Assembly (NCBI RefSeq): GCF_004331465.1
Contig: NZ_SJKB01000034.1
Location: 1-41,786 of the forward strand
Direction of reading: 5' to 3'
Length of the DNA stretch: 41,786 nt
Source: Kribbella pittospori
GTDB lineage: Bacteria; Actinomycetota; Actinomycetes; Propionibacteriales; Kribbellaceae
Positions within the stretch are counted from its first letter, which is position 1. Every line of letters starts with the position of its first letter. The position numbers were made by a program, and so were the translations under genes. The notes beneath the pieces were generated by a model that saw nothing but the letters and a program-made list of their open reading frames with translations, was not told the origin of the DNA and searched no databases. Positions 1-7,593 of this stretch are shown here, piece by piece.

Positions 1-128
1 AGCAGAAGACCATCCGAAGCCCATGAACGGGGATAATGCATCTTTCGGCATTGACTTTCGGCACGCTGTTGAGTTCTCAAAAATCGGGCGCACACCGCGT
101 CCGGGCTTCTCAGCCAGGACCCCGGGGC
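1..128 (-). other. Leader of a 16S rRNA operon (pre-16S region)
   Basis: Read on the minus strand, positions 84-54 contain TTTGAGAACTCAACAGCGTG followed by CCGAAAGT. This is the conserved actinobacterial pre-16S leader element with its BoxA-like TTTGAGAAC core, normally found some 80-120 nt before the 16S 5' end. The 16S gene itself must lie just beyond position 1, so only the leader is in the window. There is no protein gene in the first 410 bases: they hold this leader, the two promoters listed below, and the 3' flank of tyrS, where I see no convincing terminator. Confidence 0.8.
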
Positions 129-138
129 AACCTGCGCT

Positions 139-167
139 ACCTTACCGGATCAGAACCACCGGGTCAA
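139..167 (-). promoter_or_regulatory. Proximal rRNA operon promoter
   Basis: On the minus strand there is TTGACC (167-162), a 17-nt spacer, and TAAGGT (144-139). The -35 box matches the SigA consensus at five of six positions and the -10 box fits TAnnnT. It lies 50-60 nt before the conserved pre-16S leader element, as expected for the gene-proximal promoter of a tandem rrn promoter set. Confidence 0.65.
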
Positions 168-303
168 GACCCAATTTTTCTGACCTTCCACCCGCATCCA
201 AGCTACCGCCCCGGGTCAGACGACACGGTTCGGCTCAGCTAGCCTTGGGGGGTTCGGAGCGACCGGCCGCTTTCGCGTCCCGCGCCTCGCTCCAACAAGA
301 AGA

Positions 304-333
304 AGATTACGTGGCTCGCAGGTAGCCGGTCAA
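304..333 (-). promoter_or_regulatory. Distal rRNA operon promoter
   Basis: On the minus strand there is TTGACC (333-328), an 18-nt spacer, and TAATCT (309-304). The -35 hexamer is the same as in the proximal promoter. It lies about 80 nt after the tyrS stop codon, so rRNA transcription starts independently of tyrS. Confidence 0.65.
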
Positions 334-410
334 ATCGGTTTCCGGTGGGCTGAATCACACGGCTGTAATTTGCCCTCGGCATCCCAGATGTGGGAGTGGA
401 GCCGGCCACC

Positions 411-1715
411 TCAGCCCTGCGCCGCAGACGCCAGAACCCCTGCAAACGAACGCTTCCCGCGCCGCAGCACCAGCACCCCACCCGGCAGCAGGTCATCCGT
501 CCCCGGCACGTACTCGGCGTCCTTCACCTTCTCGTTGTTCAGGTAGCCACCGCCTTCGGCCACCGTGCGCCGGGCGGCGGACTTGCTGGCGACCAGGCCG
601 GACTTCACGAGCAGATCGGCGTACGTCGGCATCGGTTCGCCGGCGCCTAGTTCGACATGGGGTGCTTCGCGGAGTGCGGCGACCAGTGTGGAGCCGTCTA
701 GGGACGCCAGCTCCCCCTGGCCGAAGAGCGCCTTGGAGGCCTCCTGCACTCGTCTGGTCTCCTCCTCGCCATGCACGAGCGTGGTGACGTCCTCCGCGAG
801 CAGCCGCTGGGCGTCACGCGCCTGTGGACGTTCGGCTGTCGCCTGCTCGAGCGCTGCGATCTCCTCCGCCGTACGGAAGGTGTAGAAGCGCACCAGCTGC
901 ATCACATCGCGATCGTCCGCGTTGAACCAGAATTGGTAGAACGCGTACGGCGAGGTGAGCTCCCGATCCAGCCACACACTGCCGGACTCCGTCTTCCCGA
1001 ACTTGGTCCCGTCGGCCTTCGTCACCAGTGGCGTGGCCAGTGCGTGTGCCTTGCCCGATTCAGTACGGCGGATGAGCTCCACACCAGCGGTCAGGTTCCC
1101 CCACTGGTCGCTCCCTCCGGTCTGCAGCGTGCACCCGTACCTCCGGAAGAGCTCCAGGTAGTCCAGCGACTGCAGCAGCACGTAGCTGAACTCGGTGTAG
1201 CTGATCCCCTGCTCCAGCCGCGCCTTCACCACTTCACGGCCGAGCATCCGGTTCACCGGGAAGTGCTTGCCGATGTCCCGGAGGAAGTCGAGGGTGTTGA
1301 GGTCCTTGGTCCAGTCGTAGTTGTTGACGATCCGTGCCGGGTTCGGCAGTCCGGTGTCGAAGTCGACGAACTTCTCCACCTGGACGCGGACCTTCTCGAC
1401 CCACTGGTGGACGACGTCCTTCGGGTTGAGCACCCGCTCGGAGCTCTCCTTCGGGTCCCCGATCAGGCCGGTGGCCCCACCGACGAGGCCGATCGGGTTG
1501 TGGCCGGCGAGCTGGAGCCGGCGCAGCGTCAGGAGCTGCAGCAGGTTGCCCATGTGCAGGCTGGGTGCCGTCGGGTCGAAGCCGACATAGGAGGTGATCG
1601 GTCCGCTCGCCATGGCTGCCCGGAGGGCGTCGGGATCGGTGGAATGCGCGATCAGGCCGCGGGTCTCCAGGTCGTCCAGCACCTGGGTACGGCGTTCGGT
1701 CCCGCTGTCGGTCAC
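411..1715 (-). CDS. tyrS: Tyrosine--tRNA ligase
   Basis: This 434-residue class I aminoacyl-tRNA synthetase charges tRNA-Tyr with tyrosine in the cytoplasm. Visible motifs are YVGFDPT (43-49), the HIGH-type motif HMGN (54-57), the tyrosine-site segment GGSDQWGN (200-207), and the KMSKS-type loop KFGKT (238-242). A C-terminal S4-like RNA-binding region starts at about residue 365. The length is normal for bacterial TyrRS. The start is GTG with GAGGAGA a few bases upstream. It lies 59 nt after the App1-like gene on the same strand and just upstream of an rRNA operon. The 59-nt spacer contains no T-box consensus. Confidence 0.97.
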   Translation of the reverse strand: MTDSGTERRTQVLDDLETRGLIAHSTDPDALRAAMASGPITSYVGFDPTAPSLHMGNLLQLLTLRRLQLAGHNPIGLVGGATGLIGDPKESSERVLNPKDVVHQWVEKVRVQVEKFVDFDTGLPNPARIVNNYDWTKDLNTLDFLRDIGKHFPVNRMLGREVVKARLEQGISYTEFSYVLLQSLDYLELFRRYGCTLQTGGSDQWGNLTAGVELIRRTESGKAHALATPLVTKADGTKFGKTESGSVWLDRELTSPYAFYQFWFNADDRDVMQLVRFYTFRTAEEIAALEQATAERPQARDAQRLLAEDVTTLVHGEEETRRVQEASKALFGQGELASLDGSTLVAALREAPHVELGAGEPMPTYADLLVKSGLVASKSAARRTVAEGGGYLNNEKVKDAEYVPGTDDLLPGGVLVLRRGKRSFAGVLASAAQG

Positions 1716-1774
1716 TTGTCTCTCCTCGAGTACGACGGTCAGCTACAAGTGTCCTGTACGACGGGGTGCCGGGG

Positions 1775-2812
1775 TCAGGTGGGTTCCGGGCGGGTGAGGA
1801 CGCTGCGGAGTTGCGGACGAAGCGCATGCCCGTCGGGACCATGGACTGTGGCGGCTGTCGGGCGCTGTGGGTCGTGAGCACCCGGGTCCGGGTTCGGGAC
1901 GGGCAGACCGTGCGACAGCACCTGCTCAGCAGGCGTCAGCTGACGGATGCCGATGGCCCGGACGTGATCCGGGTGCGTCTGCGCGAAGTCGCCGTACAGC
2001 TGGGGGTCGTGCTGGCCGTCGTCGCCGACGAGGACCCAGCGGACGTTGGGGAACTCCTTGGCCAGGCGGCGTAGGGCGGTCCGCTTGTGCTCCTGGCCGC
2101 TGCGGAACCATCCGGTGTTGGTCGGCCCCCAGTCCGTCAGCAGCAACGGCCCCACTGGGTACCCGTGCCGGGCCAGGAAGCGGGTCAGCGTCGGCGCCGT
2201 GTTCCAGGCGCCCGTGGACAGGTAGAAGATCGGCGCACCGGGGTGGTCCGCGAGCAGCTCGTCGTACAACTGGGCCATGCCCGGTACGACGCGTCGCGCC
2301 TGCTCATCGCGGACGAACGTGTTCCAGGCCGCGATCATCGGACGCGGCAGCATCGTCAGCATCACCGTGTCGTCGATGTCGCTGACCAGTCCGAAGGTGG
2401 CGTCCGGGTCGGGCACGAACACCCGCGCCCGCGCCTGCCGGTCGCCGTGCACACCGAGGTCGATCTCGTGCCACCCCGGCGGCAGCACCACCGGCACGGT
2501 CAGGTCGACGAATCCGCCCCGGTCCGTGACGGCGTCGAACGTCTGCCCGCCCACAGTGACGGTCACCGCGACCTTGGTCGCCGGTGCGGTGACGAAGACA
2601 CGCCAGCCGCGCATCACCTGGTCCTCTTCGAACCGCGGCTGGTTGCGCGGGTCGCGACCGAGGACGACCCGGGCCAGCACCCGGACGAAATCCGAGGTGC
2701 CGTAGCCGACGTGCGGAATGATCCGCTCCCGCCAGCCGCGCCGCCGCAGGATCGCTTGCACCCCGATGTTGAACCAGTCCTCGAGACGGGACGCGTAGTG
2801 CGGACGGGCCAT
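1775..2812 (-). CDS. App1-family phosphatase (DUF2183)
   Basis: This 345-residue protein belongs to the App1 phosphatidate-phosphatase-like HAD family. The catalytic DxDxT segment is VSDIDDTV, with aspartates at 145 and 147. It is followed by a serine/threonine motif in FYLSTGAWN (196-204) and an acidic loop GDDGQHD (263-269), which matches the three HAD motifs. An N-terminal beta-rich region (about 65-135) precedes the catalytic domain. Yeast App1 dephosphorylates phosphatidate; the substrate of bacterial members is not settled. No signal peptide or membrane segment is seen. A -10-like TAGGTT lies 6 nt before the ATG and no ribosome-binding site is visible, so the mRNA may be leaderless. Confidence 0.85.
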   Translation of the reverse strand: MARPHYASRLEDWFNIGVQAILRRRGWRERIIPHVGYGTSDFVRVLARVVLGRDPRNQPRFEEDQVMRGWRVFVTAPATKVAVTVTVGGQTFDAVTDRGGFVDLTVPVVLPPGWHEIDLGVHGDRQARARVFVPDPDATFGLVSDIDDTVMLTMLPRPMIAAWNTFVRDEQARRVVPGMAQLYDELLADHPGAPIFYLSTGAWNTAPTLTRFLARHGYPVGPLLLTDWGPTNTGWFRSGQEHKRTALRRLAKEFPNVRWVLVGDDGQHDPQLYGDFAQTHPDHVRAIGIRQLTPAEQVLSHGLPVPNPDPGAHDPQRPTAATVHGPDGHALRPQLRSVLTRPEPT

Positions 2813-2818
2813 ACTCCG

Positions 2819-2824
2819 AACCTA
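2819..2824 (-). promoter_or_regulatory. -10 box of the App1-like gene
   Basis: TAGGTT on the minus strand ends 6 nt before the ATG at 2812. No good -35 box is visible. A small dyad, GGACC-AA-GGTCC (2828-2839), lies directly upstream and could bind a regulator. Confidence 0.4.
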
Positions 2825-2898
2825 CCCGGACCAAGGTCCCCTACGCCTGCTCCCCCGGCGGCGCGGGACGACCTTTACCAAACTGCTCGCAAAGCCCT

Positions 2899-2928
2899 TT
2901 GAGAACTGTCGGACCAGCCTCCTAGGGT
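2899..2928 (+). promoter_or_regulatory. Promoter of the luciferase-like gene at 2935
   Basis: TTGAGA (2899-2904), an 18-nt spacer and TAGGGT (2923-2928) form a good SigA-type promoter. Only 6 nt separate the -10 box from the ATG at 2935, and there is no purine-rich ribosome-binding site, so transcription probably starts at or next to the start codon. Confidence 0.6.
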
Positions 2929-2934
2929 CTTCGC

Positions 2935-3894
2935 ATGACACCGACCTCAGCCGCCATCGGGATGTGCTTCCCGCGCACGTTTCCCGCCGCCCTGGTGACC
3001 GACGTGGCCCGCCGCCTGGACACCGGCGGCGCGGACGAACTGTGGATCATCGAGGACTGCTTCTACACGGCCGGACCGTCCCTGGTCTCGGCCGCGCTGA
3101 CGTCGACCGAGCGGCTCAAGGTCGGCCTCGGCATCGTGCCGGCGGTGGCGCGTACGGCGGCCGTCACTGCGATGGAGTTCGCCACGCTGGAGGCGCTCGG
3201 ACCGGGCCGCTTCCTGCCGGGCATCGGTCACGGTGTGCAGGAGTGGATGGGTCAGATGGGTGTCCGCCCGAAGTCGCCACTCACCACGCTCGAGGAGGTG
3301 ACGACCGCGGTCACCAAGCTCCTCGCCGGTGAGAACGTGAGCTTCCAGGGCAAGGCGGTGTACCTCGAGGACGTGAAGCTGGACGCGCCTCCGGTCGAGC
3401 CGCCGCCGATCCTGCTCGGCGTGATGGGACCGAAGTCGATGGCGCTGGCCGGCCGGGTCGGTGGCGGCATCGTCCTCGCCGAGCCGGCCACTCCGCCGTA
3501 CGTGCGGCAGTCGGTCGAGTACGCCGGATCGCCGGAGGGCTTCGTGGTCGCGGTGTTCAGCGCCATGTGCATCCGCAGCGACCGGAAGGCGGCGTACGAG
3601 TGGACGGCGCCGTGGCTGGGGTGGCGGATCAACGACAACCACCCCGGGGTGACCGCGCTGCCGTTCTTCGCGGACATGAAGAAGCTGTACGACGAGTCAG
3701 GCGCCGACGGGCTCGTGGGGATGCCGACTGACTGGTGGACCGAGATCGGTGCCATCGGCACGCTCGACGACGCGGCCGCGCACATCCAAGCGCTGGAGGC
3801 AGCTGGGGTGCACCACATCGGGCTGTTCCCGGACCCGGAGGTCGAGCACGGACTCCCCCAACTCGACCACGTGCTGGAACTGGCGAAACGCTAG
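2935..3894 (+). CDS. LLM-class flavin-dependent oxidoreductase
   Basis: This 319-residue protein has the bacterial-luciferase-like TIM-barrel pattern. Visible parts are an N-terminal strand (IGMCFPR), a middle segment ERLKVGLGIVPAVAR followed by a glycine-rich GRFLPGIGHG (around 91-100), and a C-terminal GTLDDAAAHIQALEAAGVHHIGL that is typical of the family. These enzymes use FMN or F420; F420 is common in actinobacteria but cannot be decided here. The substrate is unknown. The gene is monocistronic: divergent from the App1-like gene and convergent with the glycosylase. Its TAG stop forms the first three bases of a perfect hairpin. Confidence 0.85.
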   Translation: MTPTSAAIGMCFPRTFPAALVTDVARRLDTGGADELWIIEDCFYTAGPSLVSAALTSTERLKVGLGIVPAVARTAAVTAMEFATLEALGPGRFLPGIGHGVQEWMGQMGVRPKSPLTTLEEVTTAVTKLLAGENVSFQGKAVYLEDVKLDAPPVEPPPILLGVMGPKSMALAGRVGGGIVLAEPATPPYVRQSVEYAGSPEGFVVAVFSAMCIRSDRKAAYEWTAPWLGWRINDNHPGVTALPFFADMKKLYDESGADGLVGMPTDWWTEIGAIGTLDDAAAHIQALEAAGVHHIGLFPDPEVEHGLPQLDHVLELAKR

Positions 3895-3930
3895 TGTCCT
3901 GAGTCGGAGAACCTCCGACTCAGGACACTA
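3892..3930. terminator. Bidirectional hairpin joining two stop codons
   Basis: Two perfect 18-bp arms (3892-3909 and 3913-3930) flank the 3-nt loop AAC. The first three bases are the TAG stop of the plus-strand LLM gene. The last three read on the minus strand are the TAG stop of the glycosylase gene. There is no U-tract. The position between convergent genes and the perfect pairing suggest a bidirectional terminator or mRNA 3'-end stabiliser. Confidence 0.8.
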
Positions 3931-4605
3931 AGCCCGACGCTTCGGCACATGCGGACGGTACGGCGACACCGTCGGGTCACCGGGGATCCAGAACCGCCAG
4001 TTGCGGTCGGCGGCCTCCCGGAGACCGACCCGGGGACCGGTGGACGGTTCGCCGTCGAAGCCGGGACCGGGCAGCAGTTGCACGCTCGAGCCCTTGGCCA
4101 ACAGGTCGACGCCGTTGTGGTCCCGGCCGATGCCGAGGGCAACGCACAGCCGCGCCGGCCCGCGGGCCAGGTCGCGGTCCGGGTTCACCTTCGGACGCTT
4201 GACGACCGGCCCCTGCCGGACGCCGGCCTGGTTGAACTTCACCTGTGGGGTCTCCAGCGGCCCGCGACGTACGCGGGCCAACTCGACGCCCTCGATGATC
4301 TCGCCGGCCCGGAGCAGGACGGCCGACGGCTGACCGTCCGGTCCGACGCTGACGTTCATGCAGAAGTGCATGCCGTAAGTGAAGTAGACGTACAGGAAGC
4401 CTGGCGGGCCGAACATCACCGCGTTGCGCGCGGTCTGACCCCGGTACGCGTGCGAGCCGGGGTCGTTCGGACCGTCGTACGCCTCGACCTCGGTGAGACG
4501 GACTGCCACCGTGCCTTCGTTCGAGGTGCTGCGCAGGACCATGCCGAGGAGTTTCGGGGCCACTTCGAGGACGGGATCCGCGAGCAGCGAGCGGCGTACG
4601 GGCAT
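3928..4605 (-). CDS. DNA-3-methyladenine glycosylase (AAG/MPG family)
   Basis: This base-excision-repair enzyme removes alkylated and deaminated purines such as 3-methyladenine from DNA. It has about 225 residues. The signature region runs from TEVEAYDGPNDPGSHAYRG (38-56), which holds the catalytic glutamate of the EAY motif at 41, to the intercalating-loop segment GFLYVYFTYGMHFCMN (69-84). I chose ATG at 4605. A GTG three codons upstream (4614) is also in frame, but it overlaps a TAGGGT (4618-4613) that looks like a -10 box 7 nt before the ATG, and neither codon has a clear ribosome-binding site. It lies 30-40 nt after argH and may also be co-transcribed with it. Confidence 0.92.
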   Translation of the reverse strand: MPVRRSLLADPVLEVAPKLLGMVLRSTSNEGTVAVRLTEVEAYDGPNDPGSHAYRGQTARNAVMFGPPGFLYVYFTYGMHFCMNVSVGPDGQPSAVLLRAGEIIEGVELARVRRGPLETPQVKFNQAGVRQGPVVKRPKVNPDRDLARGPARLCVALGIGRDHNGVDLLAKGSSVQLLPGPGFDGEPSTGPRVGLREAADRNWRFWIPGDPTVSPYRPHVPKRRA

Positions 4606-4644
4606 GCGCAGCACCCTAAGCGAACGGGCCGACAGAACCTGCGT

Positions 4645-6060
4645 TCACCCGAGACGAGCGCTGTGAGCCGTGACCCGGGCTCGAAGCTCCGCGAGTTGTT
4701 CGACGACACGTTCCTGAGCCGTGCCGCCGCGGGTGTTGCGAGACGCGAGCGAGCCCTCGACGGTCAGCACCGAGCGGACCTCCGGCGTGAGGTACGGCGA
4801 GATCGCGGCAAGGTCCTCGTCCGTCAGGTCCCACAGCTCGATCCCGCGCTTCTCGCACTCCTGCACGCACGCGCCGGCCAGCTCGTGGGCGACCCGGAAC
4901 GGAATCTTCTGCCGGACCAGCCACTCCGCGATGTCGGTCGCCAGCGAGAACCCCTGCGGCGCCAACTCCTCCAGTCGCTCGGCGTTGAAGCGCAGCGTCC
5001 GGATCATCCCGGTGAACGCCGGCAGCAGCACCTCGAGCGTGTCGATGGAGTCGAAGACCGGCTCCTTGTCCTCCTGCAGATCCCGGTTGTAGGCGAGCGG
5101 CTGCGCCTTCAGCGTCGCGAGCAGGCCGCTCAGGTTGCCGATCAGCCGGCCCGCCTTGCCCCGCGCGAGTTCGGCGATGTCCGGGTTCTTCTTCTGCGGC
5201 ATGATGCTCGACCCGGTCGAGAACGCGTCGTCCAGTTCGACGAAGCCGAACTCCTTCGTCGCCCAGATGATCACCTCCTCGGCCTGCCGGGACAGGTCGA
5301 CGCCGATCTGCGCGGTGACGAACGCGAACTCGGCCACGAAGTCGCGCGACGCGGTCCCGTCGATCGAGTTCGCCGACGAATCGGTGAAGCCGAGCTCGAG
5401 AGCAACGAACTGCGGGTCGAGGCCCAGCGAGCTCCCGGCCAGCGCACCCGATCCGTACGGCGAATCGGCCGCGACGCGAGCGTCCCAGTCGGCGATCCTG
5501 TCGAGATCACGGATCAGTGGCCACGCGTGCGCGAGCAAGTGATGCGAGAGAAGAACCGGCTGAGCGTGCTGCAGATGCGTCCGCCCCGGCATCGCTACAC
5601 CGAGCTGCCGCGAAGCTTGCTCGGCGAGCGTGTTCACCTGCTCCAGCACCAGCCGGCTGATGACGCGGCCGTGCTCACGCAGATAGCTCTTGAACAGCGT
5701 GGCGACCTGGTCGTTGCGTGACCGGCCGGCGCGCAATCGCCCGCCCAGCTCGGCACCCAGCCGATCGAGCAGCCCGCGCTCGAGCGCCGTGTGCACGTCC
5801 TCGTCGTCCTCAGCCGGCAGGAACTTCCCGGTCAGCACGTCGTCGAGCAGCCCGTCCAGACCGGCCAGCATCGCGGTCAGGTCCTCGTCGGTCAGCAGCC
5901 CGGCCCGGTGCAGCACCTTGGCGTGCGCTTTCGACCCGGCGATGTCGTACGGCGCGAGCCGCCAGTCGAACTGTGTCGACTTGCTCAGCGCTGCCAGCGC
6001 ATCCGCCGGCCCTCCCGCGAACCGCGCACCCCACAGGGCCACACCTTCTCCGGTACTCAA
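4645..6060 (-). CDS. argH: Argininosuccinate lyase
   Basis: This enzyme catalyses the last step of arginine synthesis, splitting argininosuccinate into arginine and fumarate. It has 471 residues of the fumarase/aspartase superfamily. Visible motifs are RSRNDQVA (113-120), the catalytic-histidine segment THLQHAQP (161-168), and the superfamily signature GSSIMPQKKNPD (283-294) containing the catalytic serine loop. The start is TTG (6060) with AAGGAA 7 nt upstream, 11 nt after argR. The usual actinobacterial argG between argR and argH is missing, so argininosuccinate synthase must be encoded elsewhere. Confidence 0.97.
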   Translation of the reverse strand: MSTGEGVALWGARFAGGPADALAALSKSTQFDWRLAPYDIAGSKAHAKVLHRAGLLTDEDLTAMLAGLDGLLDDVLTGKFLPAEDDEDVHTALERGLLDRLGAELGGRLRAGRSRNDQVATLFKSYLREHGRVISRLVLEQVNTLAEQASRQLGVAMPGRTHLQHAQPVLLSHHLLAHAWPLIRDLDRIADWDARVAADSPYGSGALAGSSLGLDPQFVALELGFTDSSANSIDGTASRDFVAEFAFVTAQIGVDLSRQAEEVIIWATKEFGFVELDDAFSTGSSIMPQKKNPDIAELARGKAGRLIGNLSGLLATLKAQPLAYNRDLQEDKEPVFDSIDTLEVLLPAFTGMIRTLRFNAERLEELAPQGFSLATDIAEWLVRQKIPFRVAHELAGACVQECEKRGIELWDLTDEDLAAISPYLTPEVRSVLTVEGSLASRNTRGGTAQERVVEQLAELRARVTAHSARLG

Positions 6061-6071
6061 CTCACAGTTCC

Positions 6072-6581
6072 TTACTTGGGTTCGCGGGCTGCCAGGGACA
6101 AGAAGCGGGTGGCGAGGGCGGGGCCGCCGGTGGGGTTGCGGGAGACGACCATCACCGTGTCGTCGCCGGCGATGGTGCCGAGGACGTCGTCGAGGCCGAC
6201 GTGGTCGATGGCCGACGCGAAGTACTGGGCCGCTCCCGGCGGAGTGCGCAGGATGACCAGGTTCGCGCTGCCTTCGGCCGACACCAGGACTTCGGACGCG
6301 ACTCTGGCCAGGCGCGACTCGAAGGCGGCAGCCTCACCGGCTCGCGGCGAACGGTCGCCGCCTTCGCCTGGTACGGCGTACACGAGTTGGCCGGACGAGT
6401 CGCGGACCTTGACCGCGCCGATCTCGACCAGGTCGCGCGAGAGCGTGGCCTGCCCGACGACCAGTCCGGACGCGGCGAGCAGGTCCGCCAGCTCAGTCTG
6501 CGATCGCACCGGCTGGCGGCCGAGCAGGTCGATGATGCGCTGCTGGCGCGCCGCCTTCGTAGTCGGAACGGCGATGCTCAT
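6072..6581 (-). CDS. argR: Arginine repressor ArgR
   Basis: This 169-residue hexameric regulator senses arginine and binds ARG boxes. The N-terminal winged helix contains RSQTELADLL and the recognition helix QATLSRDL (44-51). The C-terminal domain has the conserved arginine-binding segment GTIAGDDT (135-142). The ATG at 6581 is preceded by GAGGA. It sits inside the arg operon between argF and argH and likely represses that operon, consistent with a candidate ARG box at the argC promoter. The linker (about 72-85) is glycine- and charge-rich and looks flexible. Confidence 0.96.
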   Translation of the reverse strand: MSIAVPTTKAARQQRIIDLLGRQPVRSQTELADLLAASGLVVGQATLSRDLVEIGAVKVRDSSGQLVYAVPGEGGDRSPRAGEAAAFESRLARVASEVLVSAEGSANLVILRTPPGAAQYFASAIDHVGLDDVLGTIAGDDTVMVVSRNPTGGPALATRFLSLAAREPK

Positions 6582-6657
6582 CCACGTCCTCGCTTCGCTC
6601 CGGGCGCGGATGAGACACGAGGCGCGCTGTGCTTGATGATGAACTCGCTGCGCTCGT

Positions 6658-7593
6658 TCATGATCCGAAGCTCCTCGCCAGCAGCCAGGACAGCAGCGCC
6701 TTCTGGGCGTGCAGCCGGTTCTCGGCCTCGTCCCAGACCACCGACTGCGGTCCGTCGATCACGGCCGCCTCGATCTCCTTGCCCCGGTACGCCGGCAGAC
6801 AGTGCAGCACGATCGCATCGTCCGCGGCCTTCGACATGAGCTGCTCGGTCACGGCGTACGGGACGAACGGCGCCTCCCGCGCGCTCGCCTCCGCCTCCTG
6901 ACCCATCGAGACCCAGGTGTCGGTGGCAACCACGTCGGCACCCTCGACGGCCGCGTACGGATCCGCAGTCCAAGCGACCGAGCCACCAGTTCCGGCGGCG
7001 ATCTCCGCGGCGCGAGCCAGGATGGCCGGGTCCGGCGGGTACTCCGCCGGTGAGCCGACGACCACGTGCATCCCAGCCGTCGCACCACCGAGCAGGTACG
7101 AGTGCGACATGTTGTTCGCGCCGTCCCCGAGGTACACGAGCTTCAGCCCGGCCGTCGTGCCCTTGTGCTGCCGCACGGTGAGCAGGTCGGCGAGGATCTG
7201 GCACGGGTGGAACTCGTCGGTCAGCGCGTTGATCACCGGCACCCGCGACGCCGACGCCATCTCATCGATCCGGCTCTGCCCGGACGTCCGCCAGACGATC
7301 GCCGCGACCTGCCGGTCGAGCACCTTCGCGGTGTCGGCGATCGGCTCGCCGCGCCCCATCTGCGAGGTCTGTGCGTCGATGATCAGCGGTACGCCGCCCA
7401 GTTCGGGGATCCCGACCGCGAACGAGATCCGGGTCCGGGTCGAGGTCTTGTCGAAGATCACCGCCACCGTCTTCGGCCCGGCCAGCGGCTGGTGCCCGTA
7501 GCGGTCCTCGGACAGCTGCTGACCCAGCGTCAGGACCTCGTCCTGCTCGACCGGGCTCAGGTCGTCGTCGCGGAGAAAGTGCCGAACAGTCAT
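6658..7593 (-). CDS. argF: Ornithine carbamoyltransferase
   Basis: This enzyme makes citrulline from ornithine and carbamoyl phosphate. It has 311 residues. The carbamoyl-phosphate loop is STRTR (51-55), HPCQ (129-132) contributes to both sites, and the ornithine-binding motifs are DTWVSMG (225-231) and HCLPAYRG (264-271). It overlaps the argD stop by 4 nt (ATGA), so translation is probably coupled. A 76-nt spacer to argR follows and contains two short mirror-symmetric GAGCG/GCGAG motifs. Confidence 0.97.
   Translation of the reverse strand: MTVRHFLRDDDLSPVEQDEVLTLGQQLSEDRYGHQPLAGPKTVAVIFDKTSTRTRISFAVGIPELGGVPLIIDAQTSQMGRGEPIADTAKVLDRQVAAIVWRTSGQSRIDEMASASRVPVINALTDEFHPCQILADLLTVRQHKGTTAGLKLVYLGDGANNMSHSYLLGGATAGMHVVVGSPAEYPPDPAILARAAEIAAGTGGSVAWTADPYAAVEGADVVATDTWVSMGQEAEASAREAPFVPYAVTEQLMSKAADDAIVLHCLPAYRGKEIEAAVIDGPQSVVWDEAENRLHAQKALLSWLLARSFGS

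Noticed and set aside
185..225. Third rRNA promoter (CTGACC on the minus strand)
   Set aside because: No acceptable -10 box at 16-19 nt spacing.
1716..1774. T-box riboswitch before tyrS, and likewise in the pheS leader
   Set aside because: The gaps are 59 and 127 nt and lack the T-box consensus and an antiterminator/terminator pair.
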